This document shows positions 32,925 to 43,098 of a stretch of 64,000 bases of DNA, piece by piece (position 1 is the stretch's first letter; the number at the start of each line of letters is the position of its first letter). The DNA comes from Stutzerimonas stutzeri (GTDB lineage Bacteria; Pseudomonadota; Gammaproteobacteria; Pseudomonadales; Pseudomonadaceae). Below the pieces are notes generated by a model. It was given only the letters and a program-made list of their open reading frames with translations. It was not told the DNA's origin and searched no databases. Position numbers and translations under genes: made by a program. The stretch is from assembly GCA_019056435.1 (NCBI GenBank), contig CP077641.1, forward strand, positions 3,782,001 to 3,846,000. Direction: 5' to 3'.

Positions 32925-35498
32925 ATGAACGCAATCGTCACCCCGATCAAGAGTGAAACGCTGGTCGTCATCGGCAACGGGATGGTGGGCCACCACTGCG
33001 TCGAACAGCTGGTCGAGCGCGGTGCGCTGGGCCAGTACCAGATCCATGTGTACGGCGAAGAGCGCCAGCGCGCCTATGACCGGGTGCACCTGTCCGAGTA
33101 CTTCGGCGGCCGCGATGCCGACTCCCTGGCACTGTGCGACGCCGGCTATTACGGCGAACACGGCGTGAACCTGCACCTGGGCGTGCAGGTGCTTGAAATC
33201 GACCGCGAGCGCAAGGAAGTCGTCACGACCGAAGGCCGCCAGGCCTATGACAAGCTGATCCTGGCGACCGGCTCCTATCCGTTCGTACCACCGATTCCCG
33301 GTGCCGAAGGCCATTCGCGCCTGGTCTACCGCACGCTCGACGACCTCGATGCCATCCGCGCGGCGGCCAGCCATGCCAAGCGCGGCGTGGTGGTCGGCGG
33401 TGGTCTGCTCGGGCTGGAAGCAGCCAATGCGCTGAAGTCACTCGGGCTGGAAGCCCATGTCGTCGAGTTCGCTCCGCGCCTGATGCCGGTGCAGCTCGAC
33501 GACGAAGGCGGCAAGGCGCTCAAGGCGCGCATCGAGGCGCTGGGCGTTGGCGTGCACCTGTCGCGCGCCACGCAGGAGATCATCGTTGGTGAGGAATACG
33601 CCTACCGCATGAATTTCCAGGATGGCGCTGATGGTAGATGTGAGTATCTGGAAACCGACCTGATCGTCTTTTCCGCCGGCATCCGCCCGCAGGATGCGCT
33701 CGGGCGCAGCGCCGAGCTGGAGATCGCGCCGCGCGGCGGCATCGTGATCGACGCCGACTACCGCACCAGCGACCCCTCGATCTTCGCCATTGGCGAGTGC
33801 GCATCCTGGAACGGCATGATCTTCGGCCTGGTCGCCCCCGGCTACACCATGGCTCGCAACCTGGCCGCCCTGCTCTGCGGCCAGCCGCACCAGCCCTTCA
33901 GCGGCGCCGACATGTCCACCAAACTCAAGTTGCTCGGGGTCGACGTCGGCTCCATCGGCGACGCCCACGCCGCCACGCCGGGCGCCAAGAGCTACCGCTT
34001 CATCGATGAAGCCAACGCGAGCTACCGCCGTCTGGTGCTATCAGAAGACGGCAAGCGTGTGATCGGCGCCGTGCTGATCGGCGACAACAGTTACTACGAC
34101 ACCCTGCTGCAGTACGCGCAGAACGGCATCAAGCTGCCGACCAACCCGTCGAGCCTGATCCTCCCCGTTGGCGAAGGCGCGCCGGCGCTGGGTGCCGATG
34201 CCCTGCCCGACACCGCGACCATCTGCTCCTGCCACAACGTCACCAAGGGCGCGGTGTGCTGCCAGGTCGATGCCGGTCTCACCGACCTCGGCGAGCTGAA
34301 GGCGGCGACCAAGGCCGGTACCGGATGCGGCGGCTGCTCGGCCCTGCTCAAGCAGGTCTTCGAACACGAGCTGGCCGCGCGCGGCGTGGAAGTCGACAAG
34401 AGCCTGTGCGAGCACTTCGCCCACACCCGGCAGGAGCTCTACGGCATCGTCCGCGTCGAAGGCATCCTGAGCTTCCAGGAGCTGCTCGCCAAGCACGGCC
34501 GCGGTCATACCGGCTGCGACATCTGCAAGCCGGCGGTGGGCTCGATCCTCGCCTCCTGCTGGAACCAGCCGATCACCGACCCGGCGCTGATTCCGCTGCA
34601 GGACACCAACGACACCTTCATGGCGAACATGCAGAAGAACGGCACCTACTCCATCGTGCCGCGCATCGCCGGCGGCGAGATCACCCCGGACAAGCTGATC
34701 GCCCTGGGTGCCGTCGCCAAGAAATACGACCTCTACACCAAGATCACCGGCGGCCAGCGCATCGACCTGTTCGGCGCCCAGTTGCACGAGCTGCCGGACA
34801 TCTGGGGCGAGCTGATCGAAGCTGGCTTCGAAACCGGCCACGCCTACGGCAAGAGCCTGCGCACGGTGAAATCCTGCGTCGGCAGCACCTGGTGCCGCTA
34901 TGGCGTGCAGGACAGCGTCGGCATGGCGCTGCATCTGGAGAATCGCTACAAGGGCCTGCGCTCGCCGCACAAGATCAAGTTCGCCGTCTCCGGCTGCACC
35001 CGGGAATGCGCCGAAGCGCAGAGCAAGGACGTCGGCGTGATCGCCACCGAAAAGGGCTGGAACCTCTATGTGGCCGGTAATGGCGGGATGCGCCCGCGCC
35101 ACGCCGAGCTGTTTGCGACCGACCTCGATGACGAAACCCTGGTGCGCTACATCGACCGCTTCCTGATGTTCTACATCCGCACCGCAGACAAGCTGCAGCG
35201 CACCTCGGTGTGGCGCGAGTCGCTCGAGGGCGGCCTGGACTACCTCAAGGAAGTCATCATCGACGACAGCCTGAACCTCGCCGCCGAGCTCGAGGCGCAG
35301 ATGCAGCTGGTGGTCGACCGCTACGAATGCGAATGGGCCAACGCCATCAAGGATCCGGAGAAGCTCAAGCGCTTCCGCACCTTCGTCAACGACCAGCGCG
35401 GCGACCCGGACATCCACTTCGTCAAGGAGCGTGGCCAGCGCCGCCCGGTGCACGCATCCGAACTCCACCTGATTCCCGTCACCGAGGAGGTGCTCTGA
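32925..35498 (+). CDS. nirB: Assimilatory nitrite reductase (NADH), large subunit
   Basis: An 857-residue multi-domain enzyme that reduces nitrite to ammonium in the cytoplasm. Order: FAD/NADH domains (VVIGNGMVGHHCVEQL, GVVVGGGLLGLEAA, FAIGECASWNG), a BFD-like [2Fe-2S] domain (ICSCHNVTKG, GTGCGGCSAL), and the sirohaem/[4Fe-4S] reductase domain with cysteines in SCVGSTWCRYG and SGCTRECAEAQ. The length is normal for NirB. The start at 32925 follows ggaggaacc; the open frame upstream of it runs through the leader and is not coding. It overlaps nirD by a shared TGATG. Confidence 0.96.
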   Translation: MNAIVTPIKSETLVVIGNGMVGHHCVEQLVERGALGQYQIHVYGEERQRAYDRVHLSEYFGGRDADSLALCDAGYYGEHGVNLHLGVQVLEIDRERKEVVTTEGRQAYDKLILATGSYPFVPPIPGAEGHSRLVYRTLDDLDAIRAAASHAKRGVVVGGGLLGLEAANALKSLGLEAHVVEFAPRLMPVQLDDEGGKALKARIEALGVGVHLSRATQEIIVGEEYAYRMNFQDGADGRCEYLETDLIVFSAGIRPQDALGRSAELEIAPRGGIVIDADYRTSDPSIFAIGECASWNGMIFGLVAPGYTMARNLAALLCGQPHQPFSGADMSTKLKLLGVDVGSIGDAHAATPGAKSYRFIDEANASYRRLVLSEDGKRVIGAVLIGDNSYYDTLLQYAQNGIKLPTNPSSLILPVGEGAPALGADALPDTATICSCHNVTKGAVCCQVDAGLTDLGELKAATKAGTGCGGCSALLKQVFEHELAARGVEVDKSLCEHFAHTRQELYGIVRVEGILSFQELLAKHGRGHTGCDICKPAVGSILASCWNQPITDPALIPLQDTNDTFMANMQKNGTYSIVPRIAGGEITPDKLIALGAVAKKYDLYTKITGGQRIDLFGAQLHELPDIWGELIEAGFETGHAYGKSLRTVKSCVGSTWCRYGVQDSVGMALHLENRYKGLRSPHKIKFAVSGCTRECAEAQSKDVGVIATEKGWNLYVAGNGGMRPRHAELFATDLDDETLVRYIDRFLMFYIRTADKLQRTSVWRESLEGGLDYLKEVIIDDSLNLAAELEAQMQLVVDRYECEWANAIKDPEKLKRFRTFVNDQRGDPDIHFVKERGQRRPVHASELHLIPVTEEVL

Positions 35499-35884
35499 TG
35501 AGCCAGCCAAACGCCGTACGCATGCAACCGACCGAGTCCGTCCGCTGGCGCCCGCTGTGCAGCCGCCGCGACCTGGTCGCCAATTCGGGTGTGGTCGCCT
35601 GGCTCGATGGTGAGCAGGTGGCGCTGTTTCACCTGCCCGATACGGAGACCGGCGAGCAGGTCTTCGCCATCGCCAACAAGGACCCGAAATCGGGCGCCAA
35701 TGTCATAGGTCGCGGCATCGTGGGGCAGCTCAAGGGCGACCTGGTGATCGCTTCGCCGCTGTACAAGCAGCACTTCCGCCTGGCCGATGGCAGCTGCCTG
35801 GAGTATCCGGAACAGCAATTGCAGGTCTGGCCCGTGCGCCTCAATGGCGATGCGGTGGAAATCGCTCAAACGGGCGGGGCATGA
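35498..35884 (+). CDS. nirD: Assimilatory nitrite reductase, small subunit
   Basis: A 128-residue Rieske-like fold protein that partners NirB (WRPLCSRRDLVANSGVVAWL, FAIANKDPKSGANVIGRGIV, SPLYKQHFRLADGSC). As in other NirD proteins, the usual Rieske Cys/His ligands are absent, so it carries no iron-sulphur cluster. It starts on the nirB stop codon, so the two are made together. Confidence 0.93.
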   Translation: MSQPNAVRMQPTESVRWRPLCSRRDLVANSGVVAWLDGEQVALFHLPDTETGEQVFAIANKDPKSGANVIGRGIVGQLKGDLVIASPLYKQHFRLADGSCLEYPEQQLQVWPVRLNGDAVEIAQTGGA

Positions 35885-35888
35885 ATTC

Positions 35889-35924
35889 GTAGGGCCGAGC
35901 TCGATTGGCAACAGCGGCCCCTAC
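35889..35924. repeat. REP-like palindrome between nirD and the FNT gene
   Basis: The inverted repeat gtagggccg (35889-35897) / cggcccctac (35915-35924) has an 18-base centre. It resembles the gtaggggc elements at 4970-5067 and lies 5 bp after the nirD stop. Confidence 0.55.
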
Positions 35925-35990
35925 GGAAGCGCTCACTCGAATCTAAAGGCCGGAATATCGGCTAACAGCCAACACACTGAGAATCGACAA

Positions 35991-36806
35991 ATGTCCTACC
36001 TCGTTCCTTCTGAATTCGTCACCAAGATGGTCGACGCGGGTGAATCCAAGATCTACATGTCCACTCGCGACACCCTGATCCGCGCCTTCATGGCTGGTGC
36101 GATCCTCGCCCTGGCTGCGGTGTTCGCCGTGACCGTCACGGTGCAGACCGGCTCGCCACTGGTGGGGGCGATGCTGTTCCCGGTCGGCTTCATCATGCTT
36201 TACCTGATGGGCTTCGACTTGCTCACCGGAGTTTTCGTGCTCACCCCGCTGGCCCTGCTGGACAAGCGCCCTGGCGTGACCGTCAAGGGTGTGCTGCGCA
36301 ACTGGGGCCTGGTGTTCCTGGGCAACTTCGGCGGCGCGCTGCTGGTGGCCTTCATGGTGGCGTTCATGTTCACTATGGGGTTCTCCACCGACCCGGGGCC
36401 GGTCGGCGAGAAAATCTCGCACGTCGGTGAGTCGCGCACCCTGGGCTACGCCGAGTTCGGCCTGGCCGGCTGGTTGACCATCTTCCTGCGCGGCATGCTG
36501 TGCAACTGGATGGTCTCGATGGGCGTCGTCGGCGCGATGATCTCCACCTCGGTCAGCGGCAAGGTGATCGCCATGTGGATGCCGATCATGCTGTTCTTCT
36601 TCATGGGCTTCGAGCATTCGGTGGTGAACATGTTTCTGTTCCCCTCGGCCATGATCATGGGCGGCAATTTCTCGGTCATGGATTACATGATCTGGAACGA
36701 GATCCCCACTGCGCTGGGCAACCTGGTGGGTGGTCTGGCCTTCACCGGTCTGACCCTCTACACCACGCATGTACGCACGGGCGCCAAGCGCGTGCTGGTG
36801 CGCTAA
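35991..36806 (+). CDS. Formate/nitrite transporter (FNT) family channel
   Basis: A 271-residue membrane protein with six hydrophobic helices and the FNT signatures (LLTGVFVLTPLALLDKR, FLGNFGGALLVAFMVAF, RGMLCNWMVSMGVVGAM, NEIPTALGNLVGGLAFTGL). FNT channels form pentamers that pass formate, nitrite or related anions; next to nirBD, nitrite is the likely cargo (NirC-like). The ATG at 35991 is 106 bp after nirD; the longer frame from 35787 is an overlap with nirD. Confidence 0.9.
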   Translation: MSYLVPSEFVTKMVDAGESKIYMSTRDTLIRAFMAGAILALAAVFAVTVTVQTGSPLVGAMLFPVGFIMLYLMGFDLLTGVFVLTPLALLDKRPGVTVKGVLRNWGLVFLGNFGGALLVAFMVAFMFTMGFSTDPGPVGEKISHVGESRTLGYAEFGLAGWLTIFLRGMLCNWMVSMGVVGAMISTSVSGKVIAMWMPIMLFFFMGFEHSVVNMFLFPSAMIMGGNFSVMDYMIWNEIPTALGNLVGGLAFTGLTLYTTHVRTGAKRVLVR

Positions 36807-37007
36807 GGCGGATCGCTCGGTGCGAGCCCGACCGGCGGCAGCGATCAAGGGATGGGGATGAGCCTTGTGCACGCCGCCATTCCCCTCCCCGGCCCGCTCC
36901 CCAAAGGGAGAGGGCCGCGGTGTCGGACCATCCGGTGACCTTCCCTTGAGCGCCAGTCCATCCGCCAGTCCTGGCCTACCCATCGCAGGGACCGCATCCG
37001 ATCTTTC

Positions 37008-38729
37008 ATGAGCACACAACTCAAGGTCTCGGTGGGCCAACACACCGACAAGGGCCCCAAAGCCATCAACCAGGACTTCCACGGCGTCTACATCCCCAGG
37101 GAGCCGCAGCTGAGCAGCAAAGGCATCGCCATTGCCCTGGCCGACGGCATCAGCAGCAGCGCCGTCAGCCACATCGCCAGCGAGTCGGCCGTGACCGGCT
37201 TTTTCGCCGACTACTACTGCACCTCCGATGCCTGGTCGGTGAAGAAATCGGCCCAGCGGGTACTGATGGCGACCAATTCCTGGCTGCATTCGCAGGGTCA
37301 GCGAGGACCTGACCGCTTCGACCCGGATCGCGGCTACGTCTGCACCTTCAGCGCGATGGTCATCAAGTCGACTACCGCGCACCTGTTTCATGCCGGTGAT
37401 TCACGCATCTATCGCGTCCAGGGCAACGCCCTGGAGCAACTCACCAACGATCACCGCCTGTGGCTTTCCGAACAGCAGAGCTACCTGAGCCGCGCGCTGG
37501 GCATCCATCCGCAACTGGACCTGGACTACCGCGCCGAACCGGTGGAGCTTGGCGACACCTTCATCCTGGCGACCGATGGCGTGTACGAGCACATCAGCGC
37601 CATTTCGATGCTAGGCGCCATCGCGCAGTACGCCGATGACCTCGACGCCGCCGCCCGAGCCATCGTCGCGCAGGCCCTCGAACAGGGCAGCGACGACAAC
37701 CTCACGGTGCAGATCCTGCGTATCGACGCCCTGCCCCTGCAGGAGGCCGACGAGCTCTACCACAAACTGACCGAGCTGCCCTTTGCGCCCATCCTCGAGG
37801 CGCGCGCCAGGTTCGATGGCTACACCATCGTCCGCGAAGTCCACGCCAGCAGCCGCAGTCACGTCTATCTCGCCATCGACGATGACAGCCAGGCGACGGT
37901 CATCATCAAGACACCCTCTATCGACCTGCAGCGCGACCTGCAGTACCTGGAACGTTTTCTCACCGAGGAGTGGGTCGCGCGGCGCATCGACAGCCCTCAC
38001 GTGGTCAAGCCGTGCGCGCAGACCCGCAAGCGCAACTACCTGTACAGCGTCAGCGAGTTCATCGACGGGCAGACGCTGACCCAATGGATGATCGACCATC
38101 CGCGTCCAGATCTTGAAACGGTGCGCGGCATCGTCGAGCAGATCGCCAAGGGCTTACGCGCCTTCCACCGCCTGGAGATGCTTCATCAGGACCTGCGCCC
38201 GGCCAACATCATGATCGACGCCACGGCCACGGTGAAAATCATCGACTTCGGCTCGACCCGGGTCGCCGGCATCATGGAAATCGCCTCACCCATCGAGCGC
38301 AGCGACCTGCTGGGCACGGCGCAGTACACCGCACCCGAGTATTTCCTGGGAGAAAGCGGCAGCACCCGTTCGGACATGTTCTCGTTGGCGGTGATCACCT
38401 ACCAGATGCTCACCGGCGCCCTGCCTTACGGCACTCAGGTCGCACGCAGCCGAACGCGCGCAGCACAGAAAAAGCTCGTCTATCGACCGATTCAAGACCA
38501 CGACCGCGAGGTGCCGGCGTGGATCGACGACGTCCTGCGCAAGGCGCTGCACCCGGACCCCTACAAGCGCTACGAGGATCTGTCGGAGTTCGTCTTCGAG
38601 CTGCGTCAGCCCAGCCCGGCCTTTCTCGCCAAGGCCAGGCCGCCCCTGATGGAGCGCAACCCGGTGCTGTTCTGGAAGGGCGTATCCCTGGCGTTGGCGT
38701 TGCTCGTGGTGGGGCTGCTGGTCCGCTAA
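37008..38729 (+). CDS. Bifunctional PP2C phosphatase / Ser-Thr protein kinase, membrane-anchored
   Basis: A 573-residue protein. Residues ~1-240 are a PP2C phosphatase (metal aspartates in NQDFHG, ALADGISSS, ILATDGVYEH, GSDDNLTVQIL). Residues ~270-540 are a protein kinase: lysine in ATVIIKTPS, catalytic LHQDLRPANIM (HQD in place of HRD), KIIDFGSTR, and APEYFLG. One helix near the C-terminus (GVSLALALLVVGLL) anchors it in the membrane. From memory, P. aeruginosa has a similar kinase beside nirBD and nasA, so it belongs to the nitrate assimilation locus; its target is unknown. It starts 201 bp after the FNT gene. Confidence 0.9.
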   Translation: MSTQLKVSVGQHTDKGPKAINQDFHGVYIPREPQLSSKGIAIALADGISSSAVSHIASESAVTGFFADYYCTSDAWSVKKSAQRVLMATNSWLHSQGQRGPDRFDPDRGYVCTFSAMVIKSTTAHLFHAGDSRIYRVQGNALEQLTNDHRLWLSEQQSYLSRALGIHPQLDLDYRAEPVELGDTFILATDGVYEHISAISMLGAIAQYADDLDAAARAIVAQALEQGSDDNLTVQILRIDALPLQEADELYHKLTELPFAPILEARARFDGYTIVREVHASSRSHVYLAIDDDSQATVIIKTPSIDLQRDLQYLERFLTEEWVARRIDSPHVVKPCAQTRKRNYLYSVSEFIDGQTLTQWMIDHPRPDLETVRGIVEQIAKGLRAFHRLEMLHQDLRPANIMIDATATVKIIDFGSTRVAGIMEIASPIERSDLLGTAQYTAPEYFLGESGSTRSDMFSLAVITYQMLTGALPYGTQVARSRTRAAQKKLVYRPIQDHDREVPAWIDDVLRKALHPDPYKRYEDLSEFVFELRQPSPAFLAKARPPLMERNPVLFWKGVSLALALLVVGLLVR

Positions 38730-38739
38730 GGCGCTCGCC

Positions 38740-39066
38740 TCATTCCGGGCGCTGCGGCGCGTAGACGTTGAGCTCGGGATCGGTGATGCCGTCTTTCGAC
38801 GGATCGAGTATCCAGCGCAACTGCGCAACCAGCTCCTCGCAGTTTTCCCCACGCTGTTGCCAGTCATTGAAGGCGATACGTGCGCCCGCCAGCGCCGTCT
38901 CCGCGACCCGTTCGGCGTCGGTGTCAGGCTCGGTGGGTTGCCACTGTTCGAAGACGGCGCTGAGCGCCTGCTGCGCCTCTTCGGCGCCGAGCTCGCCGTC
39001 CGACCATCGAGAGGTGATGTCCTGCGCGCGCTGCAGCGCGGCGACCGAGGGGTTGGACGCTTCCAT
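38740..39066 (-). CDS. Hypothetical protein
   Basis: A 108-residue acidic, helical, soluble protein, MEASNPSVAALQRAQDITSR to VYAPQRPE. The ATG is preceded by ggaggtaacccac, a good ribosome site. It converges on the PP2C-kinase gene with 10 bp between stops. No family was recognised. Confidence 0.68.
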   Translation of the reverse strand: MEASNPSVAALQRAQDITSRWSDGELGAEEAQQALSAVFEQWQPTEPDTDAERVAETALAGARIAFNDWQQRGENCEELVAQLRWILDPSKDGITDPELNVYAPQRPE

Positions 39067-39216
39067 TGTGGGTTACCTCCAGCGAATGCATGTCTTGCTT
39101 GGAGTCCAGCCGCGCCGCTGAATTCGCTTGCGCCTACCAGCGGTCTCCCGATGGGCTGACGTCAAGCACGGCAGCTTGCGGTCGGATGGATAGCCCTGCT
39201 CGTTCGAGAACACGCC

Positions 39217-39525
39217 ATGTACCTGATCCAGCTCCTGCTACCGCTCTACGACAACACCGGGCAGCCTCTTCCCAAAACGCTCTTTGCCAGCGTGCGAGAC
39301 GAACTGGTGCAGCGCTTCGGCGGGCTGACGGCGCACGCACGCGCCCCGGTGGATGGGCTCTGGTGCGAAGACGACGAGCATGCCGTGCGCGACGACCTGA
39401 TCCTGTATGAAGTCATGACAGCTTACCTGGACCGCGGCTGGTGGCAGCAATACCGCACGTCACTCGAGGCCCGCTTTCGCCAGGAGCAGGTGATGATCCG
39501 GGCGCAGCACATCGAGCAGCTGTAG
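39217..39525 (+). CDS. Hypothetical protein
   Basis: A 102-residue soluble protein, MYLIQLLLPLYDNTGQPLPK to IRAQHIEQL. The composition is natural (LFASVRDELVQRFGGLTAHA, WWQQYRTSLEARFRQEQVMI) and resembles short conserved proteobacterial proteins of unknown function. It has no signal peptide: the N-terminal hydrophobic run is a beta strand, not a membrane helix. Confidence 0.68.
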   Translation: MYLIQLLLPLYDNTGQPLPKTLFASVRDELVQRFGGLTAHARAPVDGLWCEDDEHAVRDDLILYEVMTAYLDRGWWQQYRTSLEARFRQEQVMIRAQHIEQL

Positions 39526-39775
39526 TCACAAGCACGATTGAATGAAAATTTAATGAACCCTCGTGTCGGTTCGTTGTCAGTCCTGTCTGCCAGTGCAACG
39601 GGCCAGGCCCCACACACGGGGGAATGCACCCCTCCCGAACATGAACAGGTCACTTCGGCACGCCCGCTCGACAAAAGCCTGACCCGGCGCGGCGGCTTCT
39701 TCCTGGCCTGACCGGATCCGCTTTCATTTACGGCCCGTTCACCGGGGCCTTCATCTTTTCAACGCGAAGACTGCC

Positions 39776-40453
39776 ATGTACTTATCTCGTCATCTCGTCA
39801 CCCTTTTGTCCCGTTTTTCCCTTGCACCCAGCCAGCGCAACGCCTTCCGGGCCGGCCTGATCGGCACATTGCTGGCCCTGGCCGTACCCGCCCAGGCCCA
39901 GGACGCCAGCAGCGCCCGCTGGGTCAGTGACACGCTGACCACCTACGTGCGCAGCGGCCCGACCGATGGCTATCGCATCGTTGGCAGCCTCACCTCCGGG
40001 CAGAAGGTGGAGCTGCTCGACACCCAGGGCGATTACAGCCAGATCCGTGGCGAGAACGGCGACCGTGTCTGGATTCGCAGCAGCGACCTGCAGGAAGTGC
40101 CCGGGCAGGCCGAGCGCTTGCCACAACTGGAGCAGCAGGTTGCCGAGCTCAGCGAAGAGCTCAAGACCATCGATGACAGCTGGAAGGCCCGCGTTCAGGG
40201 CATGCAGGAAACCCTCGACTCACGCAAGGCGCTAATTGACGAGCTGGAAGCACGCCGCAAGGCCCTGGACGAAGCCCTGACCGCCACGGAATCGGAGCTT
40301 CGCGACGCAGAGGCCCGCCTGGGCGACGAGAACAACCAGGTGCTGATGCGCTATATGGTCTACGGCGGCAGCATTGCCGGCGCCGGCCTGCTGGCTGGCC
40401 TCATCCTTCCGGCAATGACGCGCGGTCGCAAGCGCAACGACCGCTGGTTCTGA
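39776..40453 (+). CDS. TIGR04211-type SH3 domain membrane protein (YgiM-like)
   Basis: A 225-residue protein with a signal peptide (~residues 25-43, GTLLALAVPAQAQ) and a bacterial SH3 domain (WVSDTLTTYVRSGPTDGYRI ... DGDRVWIRSSDLQ). A long coiled coil follows (~residues 110-190, EQQVAELSEELKTIDDSW), then a C-terminal membrane helix (GGSIAGAGLLAGLILPAM) and a basic tail. The layout matches the YgiM/TIGR04211 family, envelope proteins that are widely conserved but poorly understood. It converges on the MHYT gene with 12 bp between stops. Confidence 0.85.
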   Translation: MYLSRHLVTLLSRFSLAPSQRNAFRAGLIGTLLALAVPAQAQDASSARWVSDTLTTYVRSGPTDGYRIVGSLTSGQKVELLDTQGDYSQIRGENGDRVWIRSSDLQEVPGQAERLPQLEQQVAELSEELKTIDDSWKARVQGMQETLDSRKALIDELEARRKALDEALTATESELRDAEARLGDENNQVLMRYMVYGGSIAGAGLLAGLILPAMTRGRKRNDRWF

Positions 40454-40465
40454 CCGCGCAGCGAA

Positions 40466-42579
40466 TCAGGCCGGTTCGGCGGAGGAAAAACCCTCCGCCA
40501 CGAACGCCGACTCGCCAGGGCGCGCCTGCTCGAGGCGCGCGAGGATCTGTGTCGGTGTCATCGGGCGGTCGAGCAGGAAACCCTGCAAGGTCTCGCAACC
40601 AAGCCCGGTGAGAAATTGCTGCTGCTCGGCGGTTTCCACCCCCTCCGCCACCACCTGCAGCCCAAGGGCCTTGGCCAGCGCAATGATCGCCGAGACGATC
40701 ACCGAATCCTCGTTGCCCACGCTCATATCACGCACGAAGGCACGGTCGATCTTCAGCTCGCTGGCAGGCAACCGCTTGAGGTAGAGCAGGCTCGAATAGC
40801 CGGTGCCAAAGTCATCGATCGAGGCCCTCACGCCAAGGGCCGTGAGCTGCTCCAGCGTTTCGATCGTCGTCTCGGGGTTACGCATCGCGACCGTTTCGGT
40901 GACCTCGATGGTCAGCATGGCCGGCGGGATGCCATGCCGCCCGATCGCTTCGGTCACCACGCCCAGCAGGTCCGGCTGCTCGAACTGAACAGCGGACAGA
41001 TTGACCGCGACGGTCCACTGGTCGAGCCCCTGCAGGTGCCATTCGCGCAGCTGTCGACAGGCTTCGTCGAGCACCCATCGGCCGATGGGGACGATCAGGC
41101 CCGTCTTTTCCGCGAGGGGCAGAAACGCATCGGGCGACAGCAGGCCGCGTTGCGGATGCTCCCACCGCAATAGCGCCTCGAAACCTTGTACCGGGCCGGC
41201 GGGCGCCTCGAACTTCGGCTGATAGTGCAGGCGCAGCTCGCCGTTCGCTTCGGCCAGTCGCAGGTCGTGCAACAGCTGCAACTGTTCGGCCGCATTGGCG
41301 TTCATCGATGCCTCGAAGAAGTTGTAGCCGTTACGCCCGGTGCTCTTGGTGTGGTACATCGCCGCATCGGCGTGCAGCAGCAGATCGCGCTCGCTGTCGC
41401 CATCGCCGGGGTAAACGGCAATGCCGATGCTGAGCGAGACGCTGAAGGTGTAGCGCGACAGCACGAACGTCTCGCTGATGCACTGAACCAGCTTGGCTGC
41501 CAGCGTGGCGGCATCGTCCGGCGCGGTGATGGCGGCCAGCAACACGAATTCATCCCCGCCCAGCCGTGCCAGGGTGTCCTGCGCACGCACGCAGTCACGC
41601 AGCCGTTCGGCAACGCTGACCAGCAGCTGGTCGCCCAGGTGGTGGCCGTACGCATCGTTCACCGCCTTGAAACCGTCCAGATCCATGAACATCACGGCAA
41701 AGCTGCTGTGCTCGCGTTGCGCCACCTTCAACGCCTGGCTGAGCCGGTCCTCGAGCAGCAGGCGATTCGGTAGCCGGGTCAGGTTGTCATGCAGGGCCAG
41801 TTGCATCAGCTCGGAGTTGGCTTTCTCCAGCGAATTGGCCAGCACCGACGTGCGTGACTGCAGGCGTGCGTCCAGCACCGACACGATCAGCGTGATCGCC
41901 AGCACGGCCAGGGTCACGACAATGACCAGCAAGGCGAGCCAATTGGTATCCACGCCGTTGGCGGCGCCGCAATAGCTGCCCTCGGGAAAACTCGCCGCCG
42001 CCATGCCGGTGTAATGCATCCCGACGATGGCCAGCCCCATGACCAGCGCCGCCGCGCCGCGCCACGCCTTGACGTGATGCAGGTTGGCCCGTAGGCGAAA
42101 CGCCAGCCAGAGCGCCGCCCCGGAAGCCGCGACAGCCACCAGAATCGAAGCGACCAGCCAAGCCGCGTCATAGATGATGCCCGGCTGCATCCGTAGCGCC
42201 GCCATGCCGCTGTAGTGCATCACCGAGATGCCGGAACCGATCAGCAAAGCGCCCTGAAGCAGACGCGTCCAGGGCAGTTCACGTTGGCAAACCAGCCACA
42301 GCGCCATCGCCGAGGCCAGGACCGAAATCGCGAGGGAGCCCGCCGTGATCAGCGGGTCGTAGCCAAGGGGTATGGGCAAGCTGAACGCCAGCATGCCGAT
42401 GAAATGCATGGACCAGATGCCCAGCCCCATCGAAAACGCACCGCCAGCCAGCCACCAGCGGGCAGCTCGGCCTTGCGCGGTTGCGACACGCCCGGCCATG
42501 TCCAGCGCGGTATAGGAGGCCAGGACGGCAACAACGAACGAAAAAACACCAGGATGTTGTTATAGCTACCAACCAGCAT
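40466..42579 (-). CDS. MHYT-GGDEF-EAL c-di-GMP protein, MucR/NbdA-like (one frameshift)
   Basis: About 704 residues. The N-terminal membrane domain has three MHYT units (SMHFIGM, VMHYSGM, GMHYTGM) whose His/Met residues are thought to bind copper and sense a gas such as oxygen or NO. Next is a GGDEF domain with intact RLGGDEF (~residue 330) and an EAL domain with EALLRWEHP, TIEVTETVA and IDDFGTGYSS, all key residues present. The intact GGDEF makes it closer to MucR than to NbdA. The true start is at 42579 (MLVGSYNNIL); one A is missing from the run 42541-42546, and restoring it adds the first helix (FVVAVLASYTAL). Confidence 0.9.
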
Positions 42580-43098
42580 GGGCCCTGCCTCGGCGAATGG
42601 GGCGCGAATCTTGACCGAAAACCAGATAAAGGCGAAGTGCCATTATGCAGAATCATGCGCGCCTCTACCGGAGCGCTCGGTCGCTCGAACCGGGTGTCGG
42701 CGCAACCGAACGGTTCTTAAGGCTGCAAAAGCACTATCCGCTCAGCGGTGCCGGGCCAGACGTGCGCCGATGCGGCCGTGATCCAGAGCGCTGCGTTGGC
42801 AAACTCCTTGACCGAGCCGGCAAGATGAGGCGAAATGCCAGCGCTGCGCCGATGAACAGGTCGCGGATTTGCCTCATCAATGATGGCTCCCTCCCCCCTC
42901 TGCACCCGGCATCGGCTCCACGAGCGACACCCGAGAGTGCGCTCCCGACCTGCATCCAACCCGATGCTTCGCCTGTTAAACGCCGCGTTATTGGGCCGGA
43001 TTCGATGACGAAATGACTTTTCAGATGCCACCGGAACACCGGCTGGCAAATCGAATCCAACCCGACTATCGCCGCACCGCCTAAAAGGACACGCGCCA
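42580..43098. other. Divergent promoter region of the MHYT gene and the stressosome operon
   Basis: 519 bp without a gene that I can support; the frames here have unnatural composition. It must hold the promoters of both flanking units. No sigma-54 element or strong -35/-10 pair was found by eye. Confidence 0.45.

Noticed and set aside
34041..35510. A 489-codon open frame on the minus strand opposite nirB
   Set aside because: nirB/nirD are certain on the other strand, and this frame is a GC-rich mirror without any recognisable motif.
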